A DNA stretch of 64,000 nt from an uncultured Metabacillus sp. (GTDB taxonomy: Bacteria > Bacillota > Bacilli > Bacillales > Bacillaceae). Made by a program: the position numbers and the translations under genes. The stretch covers positions 1 through 64,000 of the forward strand of contig NZ_CANNCR010000014.1 in assembly GCF_947503125.1 (NCBI RefSeq), given 5' to 3'. The notes below the pieces were generated by a model. It was not told the DNA's origin, did not search any database, and was given only the letters and a program-made list of their open reading frames with translations. Shown here one piece after another: positions 27,651 to 35,757 of the stretch. The first letter of the stretch is position 1. Each line of letters opens with the position of its first letter.

Positions 27651-29405
27651 ATGACGGAAAGACCTATTGATGAATTGATTAAGAGATTGAATTTGGATAG
27701 TTTGGAAAAGAAGGAGTTTAATCGCCGTAACTTTTTACAAGGGGCAGGAAAAATTGCTGGTCTCTCACTAGGATTAACGATTGCCAATTCGATTGGATTA
27801 GGTGATACAAAAGTTAGTGCTGCTCCAAAATTTAAAAACTATCCTTTTACACTTGGTGTAGCTTCCGGTGACCCGCTTTCAGATAGCGTTGTTTTGTGGA
27901 CAAGACTAGCTCCAGACCCACTTAATGGCGGAGGGATGTCTGACGAATCAGTACGTGTTAAATGGGAAATTGCAAAAGATGAGGATTTTCGTAAAATTGT
28001 AAAAGAAGGAACAGAAATTGCAAGACCAGAACTTGCCCACTCTGTTCATGTCGAAGTTGATGGACTTAATCCGAATAAAGTCTACTATTACCGTTTTAAA
28101 GCAGGAAACGAACTTAGCCCTGTAGGCAGAACGAAAACATTACCAGAAGCTGGTGCTAATGTTAAAAGCATGTCATTTGCATTTGCTTCTTGTCAGCAAT
28201 ATGAGCATGGATACTATACAGCTTATGAGCATATGGCAAAAGAAGATCTCGACCTTGTTTTCCATTTAGGAGACTACATTTATGAGTATGGTCCAAACGA
28301 ATATGTATCTGGAACAGGAAATGTTCGTACTCATAGCGGCCCGGAGATTATTACTCTTGAAGACTATCGAAATCGTCACGCACAATACCGTTCAGATGCA
28401 AATCTTAAAGCTGCCCATGCCGCTTTTCCTTGGGTTGTAACATGGGATGACCATGAAGTTGAAAACAACTACGCTAATATCATTCCTGAAAAAGGCCAGT
28501 CTGTTGAAGCATTTATAAAACGCCGTGCAGCAGCATATCAAGCCTATTACGAGCATATGCCGCTACGCAGATCCTCGTTGCCAAATGGTGCGGATATGCA
28601 ATTATATCGTGAATTCTCATACGGCAATTTAGCATCATTTAATGTATTAGATACACGCCAATACCGTGATGATCAGGCGAATGGAGACGGTAACAAAGCA
28701 CCTTCACCGGAATCTACTGACCCTAATCGTACTCTTCTGGGAAAAGACCAGGAAGATTGGCTGCTGCGCAATCTAGGCGGTTCGAAGTCTCACTGGAATG
28801 TACTTGCACAGCAGATTTTCTTCGCAAAATGGAATTTTGGGACAAGCACTGCGCCAATTTATAGCATGGATTCCTGGGATGGCTATCCGGCTGCACGCCA
28901 GCGAATTGTTGATTACGTAACCAGCAAGAACATGAATAACCTAATCGTCATTACAGGTGATGTTCATGCAAGCTGGGCTTCGAACCTATTATCAGATTTT
29001 AACAATCAAAATTCTAAGAAAATTGGTGCAGAGTTTGTCGGAACTTCCATCACATCTGGCGGAAACGGATCTGATGAAAGAGCAGATACAGATCATATTT
29101 TAGGTGAAAACCCACATATTAAATTTTTCAATAATTATCGCGGTTATGTCCGCTGTACAGTTACACCGGATAAGTGGCAAGCTGATTATAGAGTTATTCC
29201 ATTTGTTACAGAACCTGGTGCCGCTATTTCAACAAGAGCTTCATTTGTTTATGAAAAAGGTGGCTTGGGCTTGAAAAAAGTAGAAGCAAATGAGGTTCCA
29301 TATGGCGTGAAAAAATCTAATGAAGTCGAGGAAGACCGAAATCGTGCACATGGTCGTGCTCATGAAAAGCAAAAGGGTAAAATTAGTGAAAAAGTGATGA
29401 ATTAA
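27651..29405 (+). CDS. phoD: Secreted alkaline phosphatase/phosphodiesterase PhoD
   Basis: This 584-residue enzyme is nearly the same length as Bacillus PhoD. A Tat signal is visible as NRRNFLQ at residues 24-30, followed by a weakly hydrophobic stretch and a VSAAP cleavage region near 59. The metallophosphoesterase core shows FASCQQYEHGYY near 180, HLGDYIYEYG near 205, TWDDHEVENNYA near 265 and GDVHASW near 435. It needs Ca2+ and Fe3+ and hydrolyses phosphodiesters, including teichoic acid, at the cell surface. ATG 27651 is chosen over TTG 27630. The export gene tatA follows. Confidence 0.94.
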   Translation: MTERPIDELIKRLNLDSLEKKEFNRRNFLQGAGKIAGLSLGLTIANSIGLGDTKVSAAPKFKNYPFTLGVASGDPLSDSVVLWTRLAPDPLNGGGMSDESVRVKWEIAKDEDFRKIVKEGTEIARPELAHSVHVEVDGLNPNKVYYYRFKAGNELSPVGRTKTLPEAGANVKSMSFAFASCQQYEHGYYTAYEHMAKEDLDLVFHLGDYIYEYGPNEYVSGTGNVRTHSGPEIITLEDYRNRHAQYRSDANLKAAHAAFPWVVTWDDHEVENNYANIIPEKGQSVEAFIKRRAAAYQAYYEHMPLRRSSLPNGADMQLYREFSYGNLASFNVLDTRQYRDDQANGDGNKAPSPESTDPNRTLLGKDQEDWLLRNLGGSKSHWNVLAQQIFFAKWNFGTSTAPIYSMDSWDGYPAARQRIVDYVTSKNMNNLIVITGDVHASWASNLLSDFNNQNSKKIGAEFVGTSITSGGNGSDERADTDHILGENPHIKFFNNYRGYVRCTVTPDKWQADYRVIPFVTEPGAAISTRASFVYEKGGLGLKKVEANEVPYGVKKSNEVEEDRNRAHGRAHEKQKGKISEKVMN

Positions 29406-29446
29406 TCTATTATAGGAAAGATCATTAATAATTTGGGAGTGTCAGG

Positions 29447-29665
29447 ATGATTTCAAATATTGGAATTCCAGGCTTAATTCTCGTTCTTGTCATCGCGTTG
29501 ATTATTTTCGGTCCTTCTAAGCTTCCTGAAATTGGCCGAGCCTTTGGACGTACTTTAACAGAGTTTAAGAGTGCGACAAAAGGTTTAGTAGCAGATGAAA
29601 AAGATGAGAAAGAAAAGCATGAACAAACTTCAATTGAGAAAAAACAACATAAATCTGTTATTTAA
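29447..29665 (+). CDS. tatA: Twin-arginine translocase subunit TatA
   Basis: This 72-residue protein has one N-terminal membrane helix ([14 protein letters not shown]), the [14 protein letters not shown] hinge and amphipathic helix, and a charged tail. TatA forms the pore that exports folded Tat substrates. In B. subtilis PhoD has its own TatAd-TatCd pair encoded next door. Here tatA follows phoD at 41 bases, but no tatC follows, so the receptor subunit must be encoded elsewhere. The start has GGGAGTG at 29434. Confidence 0.93.
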   Translation: MISNIGIPGLILVLVIALIIFGPSKLPEIGRAFGRTLTEFKSATKGLVADEKDEKEKHEQTSIEKKQHKSVI

Positions 29666-29668
29666 CCA

Positions 29669-29697
29669 AATAGGCGGGAGAATCCCGTCTATTTTTG
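29669..29697 (+). terminator. Rho-independent terminator of phoD-tatA
   Basis: AATAGGCGGGA and TCCCGTCTATT pair around GAA with one G-T pair, followed by a T-run. Confidence 0.9.
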
Positions 29698-29815
29698 TTA
29701 TAAAAAAGAATGAAACTTTTCCTAATTTATAATTGAATTTTTATTCATGATGATGTATAAATAAAGATATATATTTGACATTTGAATTTGAAATCTTTTT
29801 TTAAAGGTGATTATA

Positions 29816-30229
29816 ATGAATTTTTTCATATCAGATAAACTCCCTACATTTGAGCAATTTGCAAACCTTCATGAAGCAAGCGGCTTAATAAAGAGCAAAA
29901 AAGGAAATTATACGAGAGAACAGCTTTATCAAGCAGCGAATAATAGCTGGTATCATATTTCGATTTATGATCAAGATCAGCTTATCGCCTTTGGTCGGAT
30001 GATTTCTGACGGTATTTACCAAGCACTAATCTGTGATGTCATGGTGGATCCTACATATCAAAAACAAGGACTTGGCAAACAGATCGTTGAAGAGCTTATA
30101 ACGAAATGTAAAAACAGTGGGATCCATTCAATTCAGCTTTTTTCTGCAAAAGGCAAACAGCATTTTTATAAAAAATTGGGATTTGAGGAAAGGGAACTAG
30201 ATGCACCGGGAATGTCTCTTATATTATAA
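29816..30229 (+). CDS. GNAT-family N-acetyltransferase
   Basis: This 137-residue protein shows the GNAT fold: LIAFGRMISDG near residue 60, the acetyl-CoA motif A as VMVDPTYQKQGLGKQIVEEL near 80-99, and FYKKLGFEERE near 120. It transfers an acetyl group to an unknown amine. ATG 29816 is chosen because AAGGTG lies 7 bases upstream; GTG 29807 overlaps that site. It is flanked by terminators and stands alone. Confidence 0.88.
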   Translation: MNFFISDKLPTFEQFANLHEASGLIKSKKGNYTREQLYQAANNSWYHISIYDQDQLIAFGRMISDGIYQALICDVMVDPTYQKQGLGKQIVEELITKCKNSGIHSIQLFSAKGKQHFYKKLGFEERELDAPGMSLIL

Positions 30230-30233
30230 ACTG

Positions 30234-30267
30234 CTCAGTGGAATAAAAAATTCTGCTGAGTTTTTTT
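30234..30267 (+). terminator. Rho-independent terminator
   Basis: CTCAGTGGAA and TTCTGCTGAG form a 10-bp stem with one mismatch around TAAAAAA, followed by seven T. Confidence 0.92.
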
Positions 30268-30323
30268 ATATCCCTCAAAACGGTGGTCGATAACATTAAA
30301 AATTATATTTACATATTAATATT

Positions 30324-30484
30324 ACAGGAATTTCTCACCAAACAAACCTGCTTGCATTAAATGCTGCAATTGAAGCAGCCAGAGCGAGCAATTAGCCTCT
30401 ATGGAAGAAATTGCTTCCTCTGCAAAGTCCTTATCTAAAATGGCTGAAGAATTGCAGGATGTGATGAAACAATATAAATACTAG
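30324..30484 (+). pseudogene. Internally deleted chemoreceptor (MCP) remnant
   Basis: One frame encodes GISHQTNLLALNAAIEAARA, the highly conserved signalling tip of methyl-accepting chemotaxis proteins. It runs directly into another frame encoding QLASMEEIASSAKSLSKMAE and ELQDVMKQYKY, a typical receptor C-terminus. Roughly 70 intervening residues and the whole sensor part are missing, and the frames do not match. This is a deletion remnant. Confidence 0.85.
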
Positions 30485-30488
30485 TTAA

Positions 30489-30523
30489 AAAAAGGGTGAC
30501 ACTTTAGGTTGTTGCCCTTTTTT
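30489..30523 (+). terminator. Terminator after the chemoreceptor remnant
   Basis: AAAGGGTGAC and GTTGCCCTTT pair around ACTTTAG, followed by further T residues. Confidence 0.75.
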
Positions 30524-30561
30524 AGATTTGCTATTTAAAGATTATTGTTGATTCGGCAACA

Positions 30562-30695
30562 TGATGTTGGAGAGGATATCCGAGCCTCCTGAGGTTGGCA
30601 ATGGGACAAGAGGGAGCTAAGCAGACAAAAGCGCTGAGGAGAGACCTGGACCACAAGTGGAAAGCGAGCGCATATAACGGAAATCAAACAGGTAG
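30562..30695. repeat. Dispersed intergenic repeat, copy A
   Basis: The segment ends GACCACAAGTGGAAAGCGAG followed by CGC and AACGGAAATCAAACAG. The same ending, somewhat diverged, occurs at 39430-39527. It resembles GC-richer intergenic repeats I know from other Bacillus genomes (an AAAGCGAGCGCCTGGAACGG core). Function is unknown; no ORF fits. Confidence 0.5.
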
Positions 30696-30770
30696 TTTTT
30701 AAAGCTTTTTATTTTTCTATTAAGAATAATACGAACTGTTTGAGGAAATACAAATAATGAGGTGATATCT

Positions 30771-31082
30771 TTGGATCGTTTCGAGCAGGCTTATAATCAG
30801 TATCGAAATCAAACAGATGCAAATGAAGTGATGGAAGAAAACGAAAACAGTAGTAGACCAAACCAAGAAAAAATCGTTGCTGTCAGAAAAAACGATGATG
30901 GCGATTTAATTGCTTTTCAAACAGAATCAGGAAGAGAGCTAGATTATTTAGAAGCTTTAGAAGAAGCGAAAGCAGGAAAACTTGCTCATGTCGATGTCTT
31001 TCATAAATATGGTCGGGATATCTTGCGAAGTGAGCCAGATGGAATTCGCGAAAATAATTTGGATCAGCTGCCTGAGTTTTAA
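30771..31082 (+). CDS. DUF3892 family protein
   Basis: The 103-residue protein ends with the DUF3892 signature: IVAVRKNDDGDLIAFQTESG near residue 36-55, EALEEAKAGKLAHVDVFHKY near 60-80, and GRDILRSEPDG with NNLDQLPEF at the end. The N-terminus is a polar linker with NQTDANEVMEENENSS. No membrane segment is present. The function is unknown. The TTG start at 30771 follows GAGGTG by 6 bases. A good terminator follows. Confidence 0.85.
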   Translation: MDRFEQAYNQYRNQTDANEVMEENENSSRPNQEKIVAVRKNDDGDLIAFQTESGRELDYLEALEEAKAGKLAHVDVFHKYGRDILRSEPDGIRENNLDQLPEF

Positions 31083-31100
31083 CGTTCTAAGCAATTTTTT

Positions 31101-31134
31101 TAGCAATTCATAGCATATGGATTGCTATTTTTTT
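31101..31134 (+). terminator. Rho-independent terminator
   Basis: TAGCAAT (31101-31107) and ATTGCTA (31121-31127) pair around a 13-base loop and are followed by eight T. Confidence 0.88.
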
Positions 31135-31357
31135 ATGTAAAATCATCTATATAGATGAAAAAAGGGTACTTAGCTGTCAGACACCGTCCAAATCTATGGC
31201 CACACTTTTTTGAGGAGTGGAAACTGGTTTCGAGCACTCTTAAATCGGACCGTCCAAGTAAATATAAGCTGTTCTTCATCTTGTACCAGCAAATTTAAAA
31301 ATTTATAATTATTCCAATCTACTTATCTACTTAAAAGCAATTTTTTTGGAGGATGCT

Positions 31358-32251
31358 ATGCACACTATGAGTTTATACCAACGTGATTTAGTATTGAATG
31401 ATTATCATCCTAAGGTTTTTGCATATTATTTTAAAACGTGGGAAAAGCATGATATGGCCTTTCATACTCATAAAGAGGTAGAAATCATGTATGTAATTGA
31501 TGGGACATGTACAGTTGTTGCTGAAAAAAAGTCAGTCGCAATGAAAAAAGGTGACTTTATTTTACTAGATTCCAATATTCCTCATCGGTTAATAGTTGAC
31601 CAACAATCTCCCTGTCGCATGCTGAACATCGAATTTTCGTTTATAAAGAAGACAGGTTGTTTTCCATCAATTAAAGATTTAGCTAACCAAAACAAAAAAT
31701 TCGCTACTTTTTTATCACTGAATCGTCCGTATATTGTGTTGAAGGATACAAATGAAATTTATCATACATTAAAAAATTTAGTTTTAGAATTAGACAAAAA
31801 GGAATCAGATAAAGACATCATGATCCAGCTTCATTTGGCTCAACTTTTCATGCAATTAGCAAGAATTACTGCTGAAGAAATGAAAGAAACGCATACACAT
31901 TACCAAGCAAATGTATACGTAAATAAAACGATCAAATATCTCCATCACAACTACGACTGTGATATTCAAGTAAAAGATGTTGGTCAAGCTGTAAATCTTC
32001 ATCCAGGATACCTTCATCGAATTTTCAAACAACAAACCGGCTCTACCATTATGGAATACTTAACCTCCCTTCGAATGGAAAAAGCAAAAATGCTTTTGGC
32101 AGATACAGAGATACCAGTTACTGAAATTTGTTTTTATATAGGCATTAACAGTCGTCAATATTTTAGTGCTCTTTTCAAAAAGCATACAACTCAAACACCC
32201 CTTGAATACAGAAGAGCTTTCGAACAAAATATTGCGAAATTTAGAAGTTGA
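31358..32251 (+). CDS. AraC-family regulator of the GH4 gene
   Basis: This 297-residue protein has a cupin-type sensor (MAFHTHKEVEIMYVIDGTCT near residue 28-47, FILLDSNIPHRL near 66) and two C-terminal helix-turn-helices (IQVKDVGQAVNLHPGYLHRI near 210, VTEICFYIGINSRQYFSALF near 255). ATG 31358 has GGAGG 5 bases upstream. It sits 113 bases before a GH4 glycosidase gene on the same strand and is its likely activator. The 31135-31357 gap contains no convincing gene. Confidence 0.92.
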   Translation: MHTMSLYQRDLVLNDYHPKVFAYYFKTWEKHDMAFHTHKEVEIMYVIDGTCTVVAEKKSVAMKKGDFILLDSNIPHRLIVDQQSPCRMLNIEFSFIKKTGCFPSIKDLANQNKKFATFLSLNRPYIVLKDTNEIYHTLKNLVLELDKKESDKDIMIQLHLAQLFMQLARITAEEMKETHTHYQANVYVNKTIKYLHHNYDCDIQVKDVGQAVNLHPGYLHRIFKQQTGSTIMEYLTSLRMEKAKMLLADTEIPVTEICFYIGINSRQYFSALFKKHTTQTPLEYRRAFEQNIAKFRS

Positions 32252-32305
32252 TTCATTTAAAAGTTAGGATTTTATACATACCTTTCATTAAATAAGTTAT
32301 TAAAT

Positions 32306-32319
32306 TGAAAACGTTTACT
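32306..32319 (+). promoter_or_regulatory. cre site before the GH4 gene
   Basis: TGAAAACGTTTACT matches the CcpA consensus TGWNANCGNTNWCA at all positions but the last. It lies 45 bases before the GH4 start, a position suited to catabolite repression by CcpA. Confidence 0.65.
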
Positions 32320-32364
32320 ACCTGAAGGTGTTACAATGACATAAAAAAAGGAGAGTTGAATAAA

Positions 32365-33867
32365 ATGTCATTTAAAATCGCATTTATTGGGGCAGGTAGT
32401 ATTGGTTTTACAAGAGGACTTTTACGGGATCTGCTTTCTGTACCAGAATTTCAACACATAGACGTCGCGTTTACAGATATTAATGCTCAAAATTTAGAGA
32501 TGGTTACACAGCTATGTCAACGAGATATCGATGAAAATGGACTAGATATTAACATTTATTCTACATTAAATCGAAGAGAAGCGTTAAGAGATGCAAGATA
32601 TATTTTTTCTGTTGTCCGTATAGGTGGACTTGAAGCTTTTCAGCATGATATTGATATTCCACTCAAATACGGCGTTGATCAATGTGTAGGAGATACACTT
32701 TGTGCAGGAGGGATTATGTACGGACAACGCGGAATTCCTGAAATGCTCTCGATTTGTAAAGATATCCGGGAAGTAGCAGAACCTGATTGTTTGTTGTTGA
32801 ATTATGCAAATCCGATGGCCATGTTGACATGGGCATGTAATAAATATGGCGGTGTAAGAACAATAGGCTTATGTCATGGCGTGCAAGGCGGACATAGACA
32901 AATTGCGAATGCATTTGGTTTAAAAAAGGAAGAGGTTGACATAATTTGTGCAGGAATTAATCATCAGACCTGGTACATTAGCGTGAAGCATAACGGCGAA
33001 GATCTTACCGGGAAAATGTTAGAGGCATTTGAAAACCATCCTGAATTTTCGAAAACTGAAAAGGTAAGAATTGATATGCTAAGAAGGTTTGGCTACTATA
33101 GTACAGAATCAAACGGGCACTTAAGTGAATATGTACCATGGTACCGTAAGCGTCCAGAAGAAATAAATGATTGGATTGATCTTGGAAGCTGGATCAATGG
33201 GGAAACAGGCGGTTATTTACGAGTCTGTACAGAGGGAAGGAACTGGTTTCAAACAGACTTTCCAAATTGGTTAAAAGAACCAGCGATGGAATACAAGCAA
33301 GAAAATCGCGGGGAAGAGCATGGCTCTTATATAGTTGAAGCATTAGAAACCGGACGTGTATACAGAGGCCATTTTAATGTTGTTAATAATGGCGTTATTT
33401 CAAATCTTCCGATTGACGCGATTATCGAAGCACCTGGATATGTGGATCGAAATGGGATCAATATGCCGCATGTAGGTGAGTTACCACTAGGATGTGCAGC
33501 TGTCTGTAATGTTAGCATTTCCGTACAGCGACTTGCCGTTGAGGCAGCAGTAAATGGAGACGATGTTCTTCTTCGTCAAGCAATGATGATGGATCCGCTC
33601 GTTGGTGCTGTTTGCAATCCAAAGGAAATTTGGCAAATGACTGATGAAATGTTAGTTACACAAGAACAATGGCTTCCTCAATATAAGCAAGCAATTGCTG
33701 AAGCAAAAGAAAGACTATCAACAGGGACCCTACTCCCAACAAAAGATTATCATGGTGCAGCCCGCCTTAAGGTAAAATCGGTAGAAGAAATGGCCCAAAA
33801 CAAAGAGGCTGCACGGAAAAACGCCGGGGAATCTGACAAAGCTAAAGAACGCCCTGCGATGAAATAG
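32365..33867 (+). CDS. GH4 family alpha-galactosidase/alpha-glucosidase
   Basis: This 500-residue NAD+- and Mn2+-dependent glycosidase has an N-terminal Rossmann motif, IAFIGAGSIGFTRGLLRDL at residues 4-22, NYANPMAMLTWA near 150, the metal-binding Cys-His in GLCHGVQGG near 171 and GINHQTW near 197. GH4 enzymes cleave through oxidation at C3 and elimination rather than direct hydrolysis. The motifs fit the MelA-like subgroup acting on unphosphorylated alpha-glycosides, but substrate preference is uncertain. No transporter gene is adjacent. ATG 32365 has AAGGAGAG upstream. Confidence 0.88.
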   Translation: MSFKIAFIGAGSIGFTRGLLRDLLSVPEFQHIDVAFTDINAQNLEMVTQLCQRDIDENGLDINIYSTLNRREALRDARYIFSVVRIGGLEAFQHDIDIPLKYGVDQCVGDTLCAGGIMYGQRGIPEMLSICKDIREVAEPDCLLLNYANPMAMLTWACNKYGGVRTIGLCHGVQGGHRQIANAFGLKKEEVDIICAGINHQTWYISVKHNGEDLTGKMLEAFENHPEFSKTEKVRIDMLRRFGYYSTESNGHLSEYVPWYRKRPEEINDWIDLGSWINGETGGYLRVCTEGRNWFQTDFPNWLKEPAMEYKQENRGEEHGSYIVEALETGRVYRGHFNVVNNGVISNLPIDAIIEAPGYVDRNGINMPHVGELPLGCAAVCNVSISVQRLAVEAAVNGDDVLLRQAMMMDPLVGAVCNPKEIWQMTDEMLVTQEQWLPQYKQAIAEAKERLSTGTLLPTKDYHGAARLKVKSVEEMAQNKEAARKNAGESDKAKERPAMK

Positions 33868-33898
33868 CTGAAGAAAAAACATAGCAAAAAAGAAATAT

Positions 33899-33921
33899 TG
33901 GCCCTTAAAGGGGCTTTTTTT
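33899..33921 (+). terminator. Rho-independent terminator
   Basis: GGCCCTT and AAGGGGC-type arms close a very small loop, with one G-T pair, and are followed by seven T. Confidence 0.75.
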
Positions 33922-34014
33922 ATATCAAGAAGCAACCGGTCATTCACAGGTTGCTCTGTACCAATTCATATCATAGACAAGAATGTTTGAAATAACAACT
34001 TATACAGCAGATCG

Positions 34015-34953
34015 TTAAAACATACTCAACTTATATGTTTTAGACAACAATTCTAATAATCTTATCCCTGCAATGCTGTTTCCTTTTTCATCTAGAGCAG
34101 GTCCAAATATTCCTATGCCAAATTTCCCTGGAACAGACCCCATAATTCCGCCTGAAACACCGCTTTTTGCAGGTATTCCGATCTTTATCGCAAATTCTCC
34201 TGAAGCATTATACATTCCACATGTCACCATAAAAGTTTTGCAAATTCGTGCTACATCAATTGGGATGATTTGTCTGCCGCTCTGAGGGTCACGTCCATCC
34301 ATTGCAAACACCAAACCAATACGAGCTAAATTTAAGCAATTCATTTCAATCGAGCATTGTTTTGTGTATAAATCGATCAGCTCCTCAACATTTTCATCAA
34401 TGATCTGATGCTGTTTTAAAAAAAAGCATAAAGCCCGATTCAAATAAGCTGTCTCAAATTCAGAACTGGCTACTTCCTCACACAAATTAATCGTTTTATC
34501 ATTTGCCAACTCGTGAATAAAAGATAAAAGCCGGTGAAATCTATCTGCAACAGATGTCCCTTTGATCATATGGGTCACAACAAGTGCACCAGCATTGATC
34601 ATTGGATTCAATGGCTTTCCTGGTGCCATCGTTTCTAATTTTGCAATTGAATTGAATGGATCTCCTGTTGGTTCCATTCCTACACGTTCAAAAACATACC
34701 CCCGGCCTCTATCCATTAAAACGAGCGCCAGGCTAATGACTTTAGAAACACTTTGAAGAGTAAACTTTTTTTGAACATCACCAGCAGATATACATTCACC
34801 ATCAGGAAAGTGAATCGCAATTGATAAATCATGAGGATTTGCCTTCCCAAGAGCAGGAATGTAGTCTGCAACTTTCCCTTTTGCAGTGCATTCTTTTGCA
34901 CTTATGACCATCGTATTTAATTCTTTATTTGATCGACATGGCATTTTCATCAC
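34015..34953 (-). CDS. glsA: Glutaminase A
   Basis: This beta-lactamase-fold glutaminase of up to 312 residues hydrolyses glutamine to glutamate and ammonia. The nucleophile pair S68-x-x-K71 is visible in [10 protein letters not shown], with [10 protein letters not shown] near 93, [13 protein letters not shown] near 112, [11 protein letters not shown] near 242 and [12 protein letters not shown] near 257. The start is uncertain: GTG 34953, ATG 34950 and ATG 34944 all lie beside a weak AGGTG site. A glutamate dehydrogenase lies 2 kb away, but the two genes are not one operon. Confidence 0.9.
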   Translation of the reverse strand: MMKMPCRSNKELNTMVISAKECTAKGKVADYIPALGKANPHDLSIAIHFPDGECISAGDVQKKFTLQSVSKVISLALVLMDRGRGYVFERVGMEPTGDPFNSIAKLETMAPGKPLNPMINAGALVVTHMIKGTSVADRFHRLLSFIHELANDKTINLCEEVASSEFETAYLNRALCFFLKQHQIIDENVEELIDLYTKQCSIEMNCLNLARIGLVFAMDGRDPQSGRQIIPIDVARICKTFMVTCGMYNASGEFAIKIGIPAKSGVSGGIMGSVPGKFGIGIFGPALDEKGNSIAGIRLLELLSKTYKLSMF

Positions 34954-35003
34954 CTGTTATTAGTATGAATCAAAAAAAGTTACTTATGTCTATGAAGGAT
35001 AAT

Positions 35004-35037
35004 AAAAATAGTCCTTCGTTGTGGAACAACAAAAGAC
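35004..35037 (-). terminator. Terminator of ndk
   Basis: On the minus strand GTCTTTTGTTG and CAACGAAGGAC form an 11-bp stem with G-T pairs around TTCCA, ending in a T-rich run. Confidence 0.82.
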
Positions 35038-35059
35038 TTAGTTTTACTGTTAGACTTGA

Positions 35060-35515
35060 TTAACCAGATTTTCGCTCGCCATAATGATTGTCATCTGAAC
35101 GGACATCCAGCAGGTCAAAGAAGTTAGCGATTTCTCTTTCAGCACTTAAGAGTGAATCAGATCCATGGACAACATTTTCCGCTTTTGTATTTGCGAAATC
35201 ACCGCGAATTGTGCCGGGAACTGCTTCTGAAGGACTTGTTTTGCCTATCATCATTCGGGATACTTCAATAATATTTTCCCCTTCCCAAACCATGGAAAAA
35301 ACTGGGCCTGATGTAATAAAATCAACCAGTTCTCCAAAAAACGGCTTTTCTTGATGCTCCATGTAATGCTCTTCTGCTTTTGCACGATCGATCTTCATTA
35401 GTTCGGCGTTTAATAAAGTGAATCCCTTCTGTTCAAAGCGTTTAACAATCTCTCCAATTAAACCGCGCTTGACACCATCAGGTTTTACCATAATAAACGT
35501 ACGCTGTAATGTCAT
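35060..35515 (-). CDS. ndk: Nucleoside diphosphate kinase
   Basis: This 151-residue enzyme transfers the gamma-phosphate of ATP to nucleoside diphosphates through a phospho-histidine. The active His is H117 in NVVHGSDS, preceded by RGDFANTK; the N-terminus [13 protein letters not shown] at 6-18 is diagnostic. AGAGGTG precedes the ATG. Its own terminator follows, so here it is monocistronic. The pairing with neighbours such as glsA appears accidental. Confidence 0.96.
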   Translation of the reverse strand: MTLQRTFIMVKPDGVKRGLIGEIVKRFEQKGFTLLNAELMKIDRAKAEEHYMEHQEKPFFGELVDFITSGPVFSMVWEGENIIEVSRMMIGKTSPSEAVPGTIRGDFANTKAENVVHGSDSLLSAEREIANFFDLLDVRSDDNHYGERKSG

Positions 35516-35564
35516 ATTGATATCACCTCTGCAAAATAGTTAGCCATCTTACTAATGGCATTCG

Positions 35565-35576
35565 TACTATATAGTA
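35565..35576. promoter_or_regulatory. 12-bp palindrome TACTATATAGTA
   Basis: The perfect palindrome lies about 50 bases before the ndk start on the minus strand and is flanked by the partial mirror arms GGCAT and ATGCC. Its half-site TACTAT resembles that of YodB-type (DUF24) repressors. It could alternatively be part of the ndk promoter. Confidence 0.4.
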
Positions 35577-35653
35577 TGCCAAATTTTGCAAAAGTTAAAA
35601 CAATGCTACATACATATAAATCAAGTTGCATTCGAATCATAAGAAGCATATTG

Positions 35654-35682
35654 TTGACAGATAATCATAACTATGATAAATT
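35654..35682 (+). promoter_or_regulatory. Promoter with embedded operator for the dioxygenase gene
   Basis: TTGACA at 35654-35659 and TAAATT at 35677-35682 are 17 bases apart, a plausible SigA promoter. Within the spacer, ATCATA at 35664-35669 and TATGAT at 35672-35677 form a 6-2-6 inverted repeat, placed where a MarR- or DUF24-type repressor would block polymerase. Confidence 0.5.
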
Positions 35683-35757
35683 TATTTTGAATTAAAGATA
35701 TTTTAATTAAAAGTAAAATACTAAAGAACCTTGATATATTTTATTGGAGGAATTCAC

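Noticed and set aside
31155-31298. 47-codon open frame before the AraC gene
   Set aside because: The frame is fully open and protein-like, but it has no ribosome site or promoter and includes a GTCAGACACC tract common in Bacillus intergenic DNA.
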